Source: Caballeronia glathei
GTDB taxonomy: Bacteria > Pseudomonadota > Gammaproteobacteria > Burkholderiales > Burkholderiaceae
Length of the DNA: 64,000 nucleotides
Assembly (NCBI RefSeq): GCF_000698595.1
Contig: NZ_JFHC01000017.1
Coordinates: forward strand, 1 to 64,000
Reading direction: 5' to 3'
In this document: in pieces, positions 45,405 to 54,800 of the stretch
How the letters are laid out: the number at the start of each line of letters is the position of its first letter
Position numbering within the stretch: the first letter of the stretch is position 1
Position numbers and translations under genes: made by a program
The notes under the pieces: model-generated
What the model saw: the letters and a program-made list of their open reading frames with translations, nothing else
Databases searched by the model: none
What the model was told of the DNA's origin: nothing

Positions 45405-45499
45405 AATGCAAGGCGCCATGCGGGACGAGCGATCGTACTCGAGGTCGCATCATTCGTACTTTCAGTAGACCATTCGGCGCACCGGAGTGAGGCAGGGTA

Positions 45500-45817
45500 T
45501 TAGACCTTGTTGACCAGTCTCAGGAGACGGGACATTGATTTCGCCGCCAGAACGAGCAGAGCGCCGGACAGCCCGTAGTCTCCTCTACACATCAGGTCAG
45601 CCAGATTGAACATGGATAGCGCGATGAGCGGGTGATACATCGCGCGGTTTATCAGCTGTTTCATTGGCAATCTCACGCTATCTGGTTTGCCCGAACCGGC
45701 GGGCCATTGAACAGATCGGTGCGAATCCGTGTATTGCGGCGATGTCCGCAATCCGATAGTGATTTCGTCGCGAAGTACTGACGCGTTCTGTCCTGTGGTG
45801 TACTTTGCCTCGCTCAT
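45500..45817 (-). CDS. Hypothetical small protein (doubtful)
   Basis: A 105-residue frame whose start at 45817 has GGACGAG upstream. The C-terminal half, from a second possible start (MKQLINRAMYHPLIALSMFN), contains an amphipathic or membrane-seeking helix with SGALLVLAAKSM. No family recognised, and codon bias is not distinctive. It might be a real short membrane-associated protein or noise. Confidence 0.3.
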   Translation of the reverse strand: MSEAKYTTGQNASVLRDEITIGLRTSPQYTDSHRSVQWPAGSGKPDSVRLPMKQLINRAMYHPLIALSMFNLADLMCRGDYGLSGALLVLAAKSMSRLLRLVNKV

Positions 45818-46219
45818 CGAGTTCTCGTCCTGCCCGTGCGTCGACGTTTCATGCTCGATCGTCCGGGTTTGATCGATAGCTCGATCGCCAAGGCCGTATC
45901 GCTGAATTCGGAGGGTTTTCTTGCGATGGAACTGGACGAACAGGTGATCGCGTGTATCAACGGCGCGCAGGCAGACCGTCATCCGATGCGCAAGGAGCGT
46001 CACATCCAACTGCACGCCTGGCGTTTTCGTGTTCGACAGTCCGTGAATTGCGCGCAGGCGGCCTCCGCAGCCATGGATCGCTCGGCCATCGAGCCGCCTC
46101 GGCCGCTCGCGCCAGTGCCGTCGCAATGACCGCTGTTGCCGCTGAACCCGGATAAAGAGGCATCGCCTTCAGCCGATCCCCGCCAGCGCGCCGGCGGGCC
46201 GGGACTCGCCTCGAAAAAA

Positions 46220-47182
46220 TCAGACCTTCTGCCCTTTGCGACCCGCACGTGCCTTCTGCATCTCCGGTGGCGAAGCCAGATCCGCTACGGCGGCCCCCGA
46301 CTGCATCAGAAACTCGCGAAACGCGTTGGCGACCTGAGGCAGGCGCCGCTCCGACATATGCACGACATGCCACGCTCGCTCAATCGGTGTGGAAGGCACG
46401 GGAAGCCTCGCGAGAAGTCCTGCCTGCATCTCGAGCGCACACGCGTGCAGCGAAAGGAACGCCACGCCGAGTCCCGCTTCGACGAGCTGCTTGATCGCTT
46501 CGTTGCTCGATAGCTCAGACGCGGCATGCAGCTTCAATCCGGCCTCCTTGAAAAGACCTTCGATCGCGACACGCGTACCCGAGCCGCGCTCCCTCACGAG
46601 CAGGTTCGCCGCCTCGAGATCGGTCAGGTGCAGACGCTTTGCGCGCATGAGCGGATGCGACGGCGCGGCAATGAACGCCATCGGGTGCTTCGCGAATGCC
46701 GCAGCACTCGTGCGCAGCTCGCGCGGTTGCCGTCCCATGATTGCGAGGTCGATCTCGTTCGTCGCGAGCATGCGCACGATGTCGTCGCGATTGCCGATGC
46801 GGAATTGCAGCTTCACACCGGGTCTTTCTTTCGTAAACCTGACGAGAAGTGGCGGAATGAGATACTCCGCCGTCGTGATGGCGCCGATACGCAACGTGCC
46901 GCCCAGCTCGCCGCGCAGCGCCGCCACTTCCTCGCCGGCCTCGTTCCAGAGGCTCAGGATCTCGTTCGCGTAGCGCGCCATCACCTCGCCCGCGGCGGTG
47001 AACTGCACCTCGCGCCCCACCCTGCGCAGCAGCGGCGTTCCCGCCGCCTCGCCGAGAAGCGAAATCTGCAGCGATACCGCCGGCTGCGTGAGATGCAGCT
47101 CGTTCGCGGCGCCCGAGATGCTGCCCACGCGTGCGACAGTCTGCAGCGTCCTCAATTGCCGGAAGGTCGTCGTCTTTAACAT
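46220..47182 (-). CDS. LysR-family regulator, CbbR-like
   Basis: A 320-residue regulator. The N-terminal domain (TFRQLRTLQTVARVGSISGA; LHLTQPAVSLQI) and the long effector domain with RIGNRDDIVRMLATNEIDLA place it in the CbbR/CysB-like branch. It is divergent from a gene of unknown function and an NADH dehydrogenase gene across 138 bp that contain a TTAT-N9-ATAA dyad. CbbR proteins usually control carbon fixation; no RuBisCO gene is seen here. Confidence 0.88.
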   Translation of the reverse strand: MLKTTTFRQLRTLQTVARVGSISGAANELHLTQPAVSLQISLLGEAAGTPLLRRVGREVQFTAAGEVMARYANEILSLWNEAGEEVAALRGELGGTLRIGAITTAEYLIPPLLVRFTKERPGVKLQFRIGNRDDIVRMLATNEIDLAIMGRQPRELRTSAAAFAKHPMAFIAAPSHPLMRAKRLHLTDLEAANLLVRERGSGTRVAIEGLFKEAGLKLHAASELSSNEAIKQLVEAGLGVAFLSLHACALEMQAGLLARLPVPSTPIERAWHVVHMSERRLPQVANAFREFLMQSGAAVADLASPPEMQKARAGRKGQKV

Positions 47183-47192
47183 TAGTAAAAAC

Positions 47193-47209
47193 TTATGTGT
47201 CGGTGATAA
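47193..47209. promoter_or_regulatory. LysR-type dyad TTAT-N9-ATAA
   Basis: Perfect four-base inverted repeat satisfying T-N11-A, 11 bp upstream of the CbbR-like gene start and within the divergent promoter region shared with the gene at 47321. Confidence 0.45.
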
Positions 47210-47320
47210 ATACTAAATAGCGCAAATGTTTTCGCGAACTTATATTGTTCCCACGACGTCGTCAAGCGAGCCCCGGCCCGCCGCGACACACATGCTTTCA
47301 ATATCTCCGAGAGGCAAGCA

Positions 47321-47755
47321 ATGACCATCGACGCGATCGTGGCAAACATGGACCCGGTCTGGACCAGCACTGGCGACGACACGAAGCCTGCGGCGAAACA
47401 TGCGCAGAGCGCCGCGCTCAAGCGCTTCCTGCAAAGCGCGCGGGACGACGGCTACCCGCTCCTGCTCATGAGCGAACTCAACGCCGCGAGCCTGAACAAC
47501 GCCATCGGCGAGACCCTGGGAGACGACGGCATCACGTACTTCTCGGCGATCCTGTCATCGAGCGCATGCGGGACGCGCTATGCGGTGGCGCTTCATACGC
47601 TTGCGACGCCCGCCCATCGCGTCGTCGCGGTGGGCGCCGATGAACGCGAACTGGAAGAGGCGCGCAGCTCGGGCATCACGCGGTGCATGCCCTTGAGCGA
47701 TGCATTGCGCCGCGGGTCCGCACCGTTCAGTCACGCATTTTCGTCGGATCGATGA
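47321..47755 (+). CDS. Protein of unknown function next to NADH dehydrogenase
   Basis: A 144-residue protein with GAGAGG before the ATG. No signal peptide or membrane helix. The second half (HRVVAVGADERELEEARSSG, ITRCMPLS) has a faint Rossmann or HAD-like rhythm, but no catalytic motif is seen. It starts the transcript divergent from the CbbR-like regulator and lies 18 bp before the dehydrogenase gene, so the two are very likely co-expressed. Confidence 0.68.
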   Translation: MTIDAIVANMDPVWTSTGDDTKPAAKHAQSAALKRFLQSARDDGYPLLLMSELNAASLNNAIGETLGDDGITYFSAILSSSACGTRYAVALHTLATPAHRVVAVGADERELEEARSSGITRCMPLSDALRRGSAPFSHAFSSDR

Positions 47756-47773
47756 AGCACTTCCGGGAGAGCC

Positions 47774-49126
47774 ATGATGTTGAATATTTACGCGCGACAC
47801 CAGGTTGATTCGCCCCACCGCATCGTCATCGTGGGCGGCGGCGCGGCCGGACTGGAGCTCGCAACGCGGCTTGGCAACGGCGTCGGCAAGCGGCGCCAGG
47901 CCGAAGTGATCCTCATCGACCGTTTCCCGACGCACTTCTGGAAGCCGCTCCTTCACGAAGTCGCTTCGGGTCAGATCGACGCGTCGAGCCATCAGATCGA
48001 GTACGCCTCCCACGCGAAATGGAACCACTTCCGTTTCGAGCAGGGCGCGCTCTCGAGCATCGATTCGGGCAGCCGCGAGATCGTCATCGACGAGACAACC
48101 GACGTCGACGGCCGAGCGCTTCTGCCGCGCAGGACGCTCCGATTCGATACGCTCGTGCTCGCGCTTGGCAGCGTCACGAACTTCTTCTCGATACCGGGCG
48201 CCGAGCAGCACGCGCTGACACTGGAGACGGTGGAACAGGCGGAGACGTTCAGGCGGCGTCTGCTGTCGAGCCTGCTGCGCTCGGGCCAGGCACGGCAAGC
48301 GACGCCCGGCGCCGTCAAGACACCGGTCTCGGTGACCGTGATCGGCGGCGGCGCGACCGGCGTCGAGCTGGCGGCGGCGCTGCGCGGCTCGGCCGAGATG
48401 GTGCGCGACTATCACCTCGCCTCGCTCGACCCGGCAAGCGATATCCGCATTCGCCTCCTCGAAGGCGCGCCGCGAGTGCTGCCCGCGCTGCCCGAGCGCA
48501 TCTCGACGCGCGCTCAGGAAGTGCTCGCCGGGCTCGGCGTCGAGGTCCGCCTCGGCTGCCGCGTGCAGTCGGTCGACGCCCACGCGGTCTCGACCGCGGA
48601 TGGCGAAACGCTCGCAAGCGACATCACCATCTGGGCCGCCGGCGTGGAAGGTCCGCCCGTCCTGCGCGCGCTTGAGGGGCTGCCGCTGAACCGGCTCGGA
48701 CAGGTCATCGTCGACGGGGCGCTGCAGGTCGAGTTCGGCTCGGGCATCTACGCGATGGGCGACTGCGCCGCATGCGCCGCATCGAAGGGCGACGCGCTCG
48801 TGCCGCCGCGCGCGCAGGCGGCCTATCAGCAGGCCGTCTACCTTGCGGATGCGCTCGCGCGGCGTCTCGACGATCGCCCCGTGCCGCTCTTCTCCTATCG
48901 CGATCAGGGAACCCTCATCTCCTTCGGACGCGCGGGTGCGGCGGGAGCCCTGATGAGCGAACTGCTGCGCCGGCCGCTTTTCATCGACGGATGGTTCGCC
49001 GCGTCGTGCTACAGGCACCTCTACCGCAGACACATCTTGGGCCTCACGGGCATCAAGCGAGCGGTGATGTACGCCGCGAGCCAATGGCTCCGAGAACGTG
49101 TGCGGCCCACGGTGAAGCTGAACTGA
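47774..49126 (+). CDS. Type II NADH dehydrogenase-like flavoprotein
   Basis: A 450-residue FAD/NAD(H) oxidoreductase. The FAD site is VIVGGGAAGLELA, the NAD(H) site is VIGGGATGVELAAAL, and the FAD-closing motif is GIYAMGDCA. The C-terminal part (LYRRHILGLTGIKRAVMYAA) is amphipathic, as expected for membrane attachment of Ndh-type enzymes, which pass electrons from NADH to quinone without pumping protons. GGGAGAG precedes ATG 47774; the next ATG at 47777 is equally possible. It is presumably controlled by the CbbR-like regulator. Confidence 0.88.
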   Translation: MMLNIYARHQVDSPHRIVIVGGGAAGLELATRLGNGVGKRRQAEVILIDRFPTHFWKPLLHEVASGQIDASSHQIEYASHAKWNHFRFEQGALSSIDSGSREIVIDETTDVDGRALLPRRTLRFDTLVLALGSVTNFFSIPGAEQHALTLETVEQAETFRRRLLSSLLRSGQARQATPGAVKTPVSVTVIGGGATGVELAAALRGSAEMVRDYHLASLDPASDIRIRLLEGAPRVLPALPERISTRAQEVLAGLGVEVRLGCRVQSVDAHAVSTADGETLASDITIWAAGVEGPPVLRALEGLPLNRLGQVIVDGALQVEFGSGIYAMGDCAACAASKGDALVPPRAQAAYQQAVYLADALARRLDDRPVPLFSYRDQGTLISFGRAGAAGALMSELLRRPLFIDGWFAASCYRHLYRRHILGLTGIKRAVMYAASQWLRERVRPTVKLN

Positions 49127-49152
49127 CGCGGCCAGCGCATTCCACGGGAGCG

Positions 49153-49187
49153 CGCACGCGGGACAGCACCCCGTCCCTGCGTGCGCC
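49153..49187 (+). terminator. Strong hairpin after the NADH dehydrogenase gene
   Basis: GCGCACGCGGGAC (49153-49165) pairs with GTCCC-T-GCGTGCGC (49174-49187) with one bulged T: a 13-bp stem and 8-base loop 26 bp after the stop, between convergent genes. No T-run, but the stem alone could block or stabilise. Confidence 0.55.
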
Positions 49188-49323
49188 CATCGTTCATGCA
49201 TTCGCTGCGTATGTTGCGACGATCGGGGCGCCGGCTCTCGCGCACGAGATTTTGAGCGCCATGGCCGTATCGTTGCCAGCGGCCTGCTATTTAAAAAGGG
49301 ATCGGGACACCGCGTTCAAAGCG

Positions 49324-50571
49324 TCAGACGAGGCTCCAGAGCTTCAGCAAATGGTGTCCGCGCATTTTTTCGTTGGGATCGGCCGGTTTGTAGCATGAAG
49401 AAATACCGAGTTGGCCGGTGCTCTCGTCCAGTCTGCCAATGACGAAATCATCTCCGTTCGTTCCAGCCACGAACACGCTGTCGCCATCCGAACTCACGAC
49501 GATATCGTGCAAGGACGTGCTGCACTGTATTGCATAGTCCCGGTACGCGCGCTCATAGTTTTCCAGAAACCAGGCAAGCAAGCGGGGATTTCTCTGAATG
49601 ATCCCTGACTCCACGAAATCGCCGATGTAGCCGGATAAAAGCTCAGCCCCAGGACACCATATGCCGAGCAGCGTCTGCCTGTCCCTGTCGTCGGGAGCAA
49701 TGCGGGCTTCGCATACGGTGCGCGGCAGCACCATCCTGAGCGCGCGCCACCATTCGGCGCATTCGCCCGAGAACGCCGGGCTTTCCTCTTCCAGCTCGGT
49801 GAGTTCCTCGAAAAGCTGGTGCGTTGCTTCCACACTATTGAATCCGGCTGATACGCCAAGCAGCGTCGCCGTGTTTGCCGTCAATCCGCCCTCGGTATCC
49901 ATGAAGAGCACATGCTTCATGAAATGAAACCGGATGTTGGTCGAAATCGACGTGTGATTGCCGTTTCCCCAGCCTGCAAAGCCGGCAAAATGGCTGCCAG
50001 GAGGAAAGTCGCGGCAAAGCCGGCAAATGATCGCGATCATCCTGCCGTTTCTGCCCCGTGTGACGCCCTCGTACCTTCCCGGATGATTGACGTTTTCTCT
50101 GAAAGCAGCTTCCACGATCGTCCCGATCGTTTGAAGAATGTCGACTGTCGACGCATTGCCGACTGCATGCGCCACAGGCGTCACGAGCTCCACGAAGTCG
50201 CGCAGACGAGTTCCGCCACGACAGGCATAAAACCTTCGAATGTGCGTGTGATGTAGCACGACATGTGGCCATGCCGCCTGGAGGGGAGCGAGAGAAGCGA
50301 CGTTTCCGGGAATGTCGGAGAGGTTGTCAATCAGCTCGGCATCGACGAATACCAGATCCGTGAGCTTGGCTGCCGACATCTGAAGGAACGACAGCAGGAC
50401 ATTTTCGCGGGCCAGCACATGAGGGCGGGTGACGATCATCCGTCGGAACACACCCCATTCCGACCAGACGATATCAATGGCTCCCTGCAGAAGCGCACCC
50501 TGCCGAGCGACGAAATTCGGACTCGGCTGGGCTATCTGGGACCATGTGCAAAGATCGTCGATTCTTGGCAT
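49324..50571 (-). CDS. Unrecognised 415-residue protein at the end of the T6SS operon
   Basis: AGAGGA before ATG 50571 fixes the start (in-frame ATGs at 50592 and 50622 have no ribosome site). No signal peptide or membrane helix. A possible globular core contains AGWGNGNHTSISTNIRFH, then FMKHVLFMDTEGGLTANTAT, and a beta-rich C-terminal part, VVSSDGDSVFVAGTNGDDFV. No T6SS effector motif (PAAR, MIX, Rhs, lipase or nuclease signature) is seen. The gene is less GC-biased than tssA, which it follows by 174 bp in the same orientation. It could be an effector, accessory factor or late insertion; no function is assigned. Confidence 0.75.
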   Translation of the reverse strand: MPRIDDLCTWSQIAQPSPNFVARQGALLQGAIDIVWSEWGVFRRMIVTRPHVLARENVLLSFLQMSAAKLTDLVFVDAELIDNLSDIPGNVASLAPLQAAWPHVVLHHTHIRRFYACRGGTRLRDFVELVTPVAHAVGNASTVDILQTIGTIVEAAFRENVNHPGRYEGVTRGRNGRMIAIICRLCRDFPPGSHFAGFAGWGNGNHTSISTNIRFHFMKHVLFMDTEGGLTANTATLLGVSAGFNSVEATHQLFEELTELEEESPAFSGECAEWWRALRMVLPRTVCEARIAPDDRDRQTLLGIWCPGAELLSGYIGDFVESGIIQRNPRLLAWFLENYERAYRDYAIQCSTSLHDIVVSSDGDSVFVAGTNGDDFVIGRLDESTGQLGISSCYKPADPNEKMRGHHLLKLWSLV

Positions 50572-50745
50572 CTTTTCCTCTTCTGTCTGCATGACCGGCA
50601 AGAGCATGAAAGCAAACGGCAAGTTGCCGAGCCCGGCGCCCGGTATTCGGCGCTGGCGGTCTTGTCATTGAGCTTCGGGCTCGGCGTCGGCCTGTCCTTC
50701 GGTTCCGTGCTGGCCGTCACGGCCGGGCGAAGCTGTCCGCACCGT

Positions 50746-51819
50746 TCATTTCTTCTCGGCCGCAGACGGCAACAAACCGAGCGCAGTCCACAGCTTCTGT
50801 CCATCCACACCCGCGGACATCAGTTCCTGCAGCAACACAGGCAACGGCTTGCCGCCCCACTCCAGCGCGAGCCGGATCATGTAAGGCACAGGGCTATGCG
50901 GCTCGTAACGCATCAGGTACTCCGCGATCGACGCCAGTTGTCGATACGCATCGTCGCGGCTTTGCGGCATGCCCTGCGCAATGGTTCCGGCAAAGCCCGG
51001 TGCTGGCGCACCGGCTTCGCTTGCCGGTGCGACCTGCTGCGTCTGTGACTTCGGATGCATGGCGAGGCACTCCATCAGTACAAGTTCTGCATCAGCGATC
51101 GCCCTGACGAGCGTCGCGAAGCTCGGTGCCTCGGCACCAAGCCGAGGCGTACACCAGGCATCCACGCGCTCGATCAGCGGCCGCGCTGCGGCAATCGAAG
51201 CCTGTTCGATCAGCAACTCCGCCGGCGACGCACGCGCCGCCTCATGCAGCACATTCAATGCGCGCGCGGCCGCCTCGCGTTTGGCAGCGGGCATGTCCTG
51301 ACGCGCACGCGCGGCAAGCGCCTCGCGCTGCGCCGCGTGCCATTGCGCGAGCGTTCCACGCAGCCCCTCACGACCTCCAAACAACTCGACCCGGGTCGAC
51401 AACAGGTCGGCATACGCGCCGGCGAGCCAGGCCAGCGGCGCGGCGCGAAAGCCGAAGTCGCCGTCTCGAGGCAGTGGATGCAAGTCGTCCCAGAAGCGCT
51501 CGCACAGCCCTGAGATCAATTCGAAACAATGCGGCAGCGCGGGCCATCCGTAGAGATGCAGCCAGCTCTCGCCAAGCCATGCGGCGATCGTCAGGTCCTT
51601 GCTGCGCTCGATGAGCAAGCGTCGGCAGCCCGCTTCGACCGCGTGCCAGTCCGCAGTCTTCAATTCGGTCTGCCAGACACCGACCGGCAGGCTCGGATCG
51701 TCCTCGCGACGCGCGCTGCGTATCGCGTCGAAGTCGGCATCGTGCAGCAGGGGCACGCCGCATCGCGCATCGCCCGGCACGGGCTCCAGCAGCGCGGCAA
51801 TCTCGAATTCGGGAATCAT
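50746..51819 (-). CDS. tssA: T6SS protein TssA
   Basis: A 357-residue protein. The N-terminal ImpA_N domain covers about 10-130 (LLEPVPGDARCGVPLLHDAD; WLHLYGWPALPHCFELISGL). The C-terminal segment, QSRDDAYRQLASIAEYLMRY then EPHSPVPYMIRLALEW, is the conserved TssA end that docks to the sheath or baseplate. The ATG overlaps the tssM stop (ATGA). TssA primes tube and sheath polymerisation from the baseplate. Confidence 0.92.
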   Translation of the reverse strand: MIPEFEIAALLEPVPGDARCGVPLLHDADFDAIRSARREDDPSLPVGVWQTELKTADWHAVEAGCRRLLIERSKDLTIAAWLGESWLHLYGWPALPHCFELISGLCERFWDDLHPLPRDGDFGFRAAPLAWLAGAYADLLSTRVELFGGREGLRGTLAQWHAAQREALAARARQDMPAAKREAAARALNVLHEAARASPAELLIEQASIAAARPLIERVDAWCTPRLGAEAPSFATLVRAIADAELVLMECLAMHPKSQTQQVAPASEAGAPAPGFAGTIAQGMPQSRDDAYRQLASIAEYLMRYEPHSPVPYMIRLALEWGGKPLPVLLQELMSAGVDGQKLWTALGLLPSAAEKK

Positions 51820-54800
51820 CCGCGTCCAGCCTCGTCTTGAATCGTCGTTGCCGGGTATCTCACGGTGGACATTCCCGGCCCTTCATACGCCGGCGCCGCA
51901 ACCGGCAAATCCGGAATGGCCTGCGGCGTCTTCGCCGCACCGACGAAACCGACCCGCATGAACATCCTCGCGGTCTGAATCGCGCCACTCCGGTCGTGTA
52001 CCGGCACGGTCAACAGCAAACGCGCCGGCTGCGCCGGGCCCGCACCACCCGAAGCACTCGCGGCGCCTGGCTCGCCCTGCATCTGATGCAGCCGCACGAG
52101 GCGCAGCAGTGCCCACGTGTCGCCGCCGCTCCATGTCGCGACGCTGAGCTCGCTCGACAGCGTCGGCTGCGCGGCGTCGAACATGGGCTGCCACGGGGAG
52201 TCCTTCGCCCAGCGCAGGCCAAGGGATACCGGCAAGCCGGGCTTCCAGCGCGCGGGCGGGCCGCCCGACGATGGATACGTCAGCACGTCGCTTCCACTCG
52301 CAAGCTTCCATTCGATTACCTGATCGGCGCCGACTTCGTCCGCGCGATCGACGCGCCATTCGACATTCAGTTCCACGCCTTGCAACGCGCCGTCCGCGCC
52401 GCGTGCAACGAGCGCGTCGAGCCACGGCTTTGCTTGCGCCAGCTGCGCGAGAAACTGCTCGCTGCCGGTGCGGCCGCGTCCTGCCGCGGCGGCGGCCGCC
52501 AGTCCGCGCTGCGCGTCGGCGAGATGCTGGTCGAGCAGCGCCACGAACGCCGCCGTCTGGCGAATATCCGCAGCCGGCGCATTGGCGTTAGCGGCAAACG
52601 GGAAGCGTCCTGCCAGATAACGCGAGAAAAAGCTGCGGATCTGCTCGTATGCCTCCATGCCGTTGCCCGTCTGCAGCCGAAAGCACTGCTCGCGCGCGGA
52701 CGATACGAGACGCATGCCGGCGCTCGCGACAATGTCGCGCGTTTCGGGCACGACGATCTGGGCGAGCGATACGCTGCAGTTGTCGACGTCGAGCTTGTCG
52801 AGCTGGTCGGCGATGATCGCCGGCACCGCGATGATCGCGCTCGTCGGGCTTTTCGCGCGGTACTGCGCGAGGTCGGCGGACAACGCCTTCCAACGGCTCA
52901 CGAGCTGCATGTCGGCCGGTGCGAGCGGCTGCTTCTGGGCGCTCAGCCAGTCGAGTGCGCTCGTAGCGTAGCTCGCGGTATCGGCCACCGCCGCCGCCTG
53001 CGCGGCGAGATAGGCTTGCAGCGCCTGCGGCGTCGCCGCCCCGAACGCACGCAGCGAACCGCCGGGGCGGCCGTTCCAGCCGGAAAAATCACCCCGTGCC
53101 GGGGTAAATGGCGCGAGTGACTGGAGTTGCGCGTCGGTCGCGCGCAACACCGCCAGCGCGGCGTCGCTCACGTGCAAGGCGACGCTCGTCGCGAGATCGC
53201 CGCGCCCGAGGGAATCGAACGCGGCGATCAGATCCAGCGCGCTCTTGCGCAATGCATCGAATTGCAGCGCGGCTTCCGCCGGCGGACTGCCGTCGCGCTG
53301 TGCGGCCTGCGACGCGGCCGCCGAAAGCGCGCTCACCATGCTGTGCACCGCGTCGTTGCCTGCGGCTGCGAGGAGCGCATCGCGATACGCGTCCGGCGCC
53401 TGCGCGAGCGGCCCCGCCACGTATTGGCGGTACGCGGGCAACACAGCGAGCGCGCGTTGAACGCCACTCGCGTCGACAGTGCGTATCGCCTCATTGCCAT
53501 CGCCCGATGCGGCGACGAACGGCTGCTCGAGCAGCGTGCGCAACGCGTCGCGCAACGGCGGCAGGTCTGCGGCGAGCTGCATTCCGCTGGCAGGCGAGGC
53601 GCTCAGCACGCTCGGCAGATTGTCGTGCACGAGCCAGCGCGCGGCGAACGCATTCTGTTCCGCCTGCTGGTGCGCAAGCACGGCCTGCACGGGTGCCTCG
53701 CCGATCAGGCGCAAATGGCGCGCGGTATCGTACATCGCGGTCAGGCCCGGCACCAGTTCCTTGCCGCGCGCACCGGCCCAGCCGTGATCGGCGGTTTCGA
53801 CCTGCACTGCGAGCACATCGATGCGGGCGGCGAAGTCCGCGAGCATCTCATCCGTCGGCGTCGCGCCGGGCGTGCGCAGAAGCGTGAGTGTCGCCTGGAC
53901 CTGCGCCGCATTCGCCGTCAACGTCGAATCCGAGTACACGCGGTCCAGCCACGCGTCGAAGGTCTCTTCGAAGCAGGCGCTCGCACGCTGCCGCGCGACA
54001 GTCGCGTCCTTGCCTGCGAACGACACCACGCCGTTCGCGACAACGGTCTCGCTGATCGCATTTTCGAGGCCCTCCCGATCCGGTATGTGATCGGGATCGA
54101 GCTTCACGCCGACGGCCTCGCGCATCAATTGCGCGAGCATCGCCACGTTGCCGCTGCCGGCCTGGACAAGCTCGTTGTAGCGCGTGATCAGATGCTCGGC
54201 TTGCGCGGCGTTGGCCACGAGCTGCGCGCCCGCGACGTACTCCGGAAAGTCCTGTGGCCGGGACGAAGCCTGGGGCGCGGCGTCGGGCGCGGGAGCGGCG
54301 TCCGGCGTGCACGACAGCTGCCCGAACCGCGCGATGAAACGCTCGCGCAGCGGTACGAACACGAGCCCGCGCAGCATGTGCCGCTGCGCGTCGCGCACCG
54401 TCCGGTCGAAGACCAGGTAGGAGAGCGGCATGAAGGGCGACGTCACGCGCCAGCGCGGCACCTTCATCAGCGTGTCGGCCACTGCGCCGAGCGCCTTCGC
54501 TGTGGCCGCATCCCCCTTGTCGGATTCCCGGTAGGTGGTGCGCGCGAGTGTCAGCGTGTCATAGGCGGCGACCAGCGCGCGCGCGTCGCTGCGCACATGC
54601 CACCACGACACGCCGAGCCCCACGCACCAGCAGACGGCGAGCACGGCGGCGATCACGGTCGCCGCCCGGTGCCGCCGCATCCGCAACGCGAGCACGCGCG
54701 GAATCGGCGCGGCAAGCCCCTGGCCGGACAACAGCACGTCGTGCCACAGCCGTGCGGCGAAATCGGGCACCGCGGTCCGTGCGCGGTCCGCAGCGGCGCT

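Larger units (their letters stand above)
45371..46219. other. Gene-poor stretch, 849 bp
   Basis: Lies between the SLC13 gene and a convergent LysR gene. It holds tandem hairpins just after the transporter, one doubtful small minus-strand gene (45500-45817) and overlapping frames on both strands that I could not recognise. Confidence 0.4.

Noticed and set aside
45836..46129. 97-codon plus-strand frame divergent from the doubtful small gene
   Set aside because: Some protein-like stretches (FLAMELDEQVIACINGAQ) but no ribosome site and no family; not enough to call.
51837..53120. Very long plus-strand frames opposite tssM (for example 427 and 653 codons)
   Set aside because: Arg/Ala-rich shadows of the GC-biased tssM codons, without ribosome sites or motifs.
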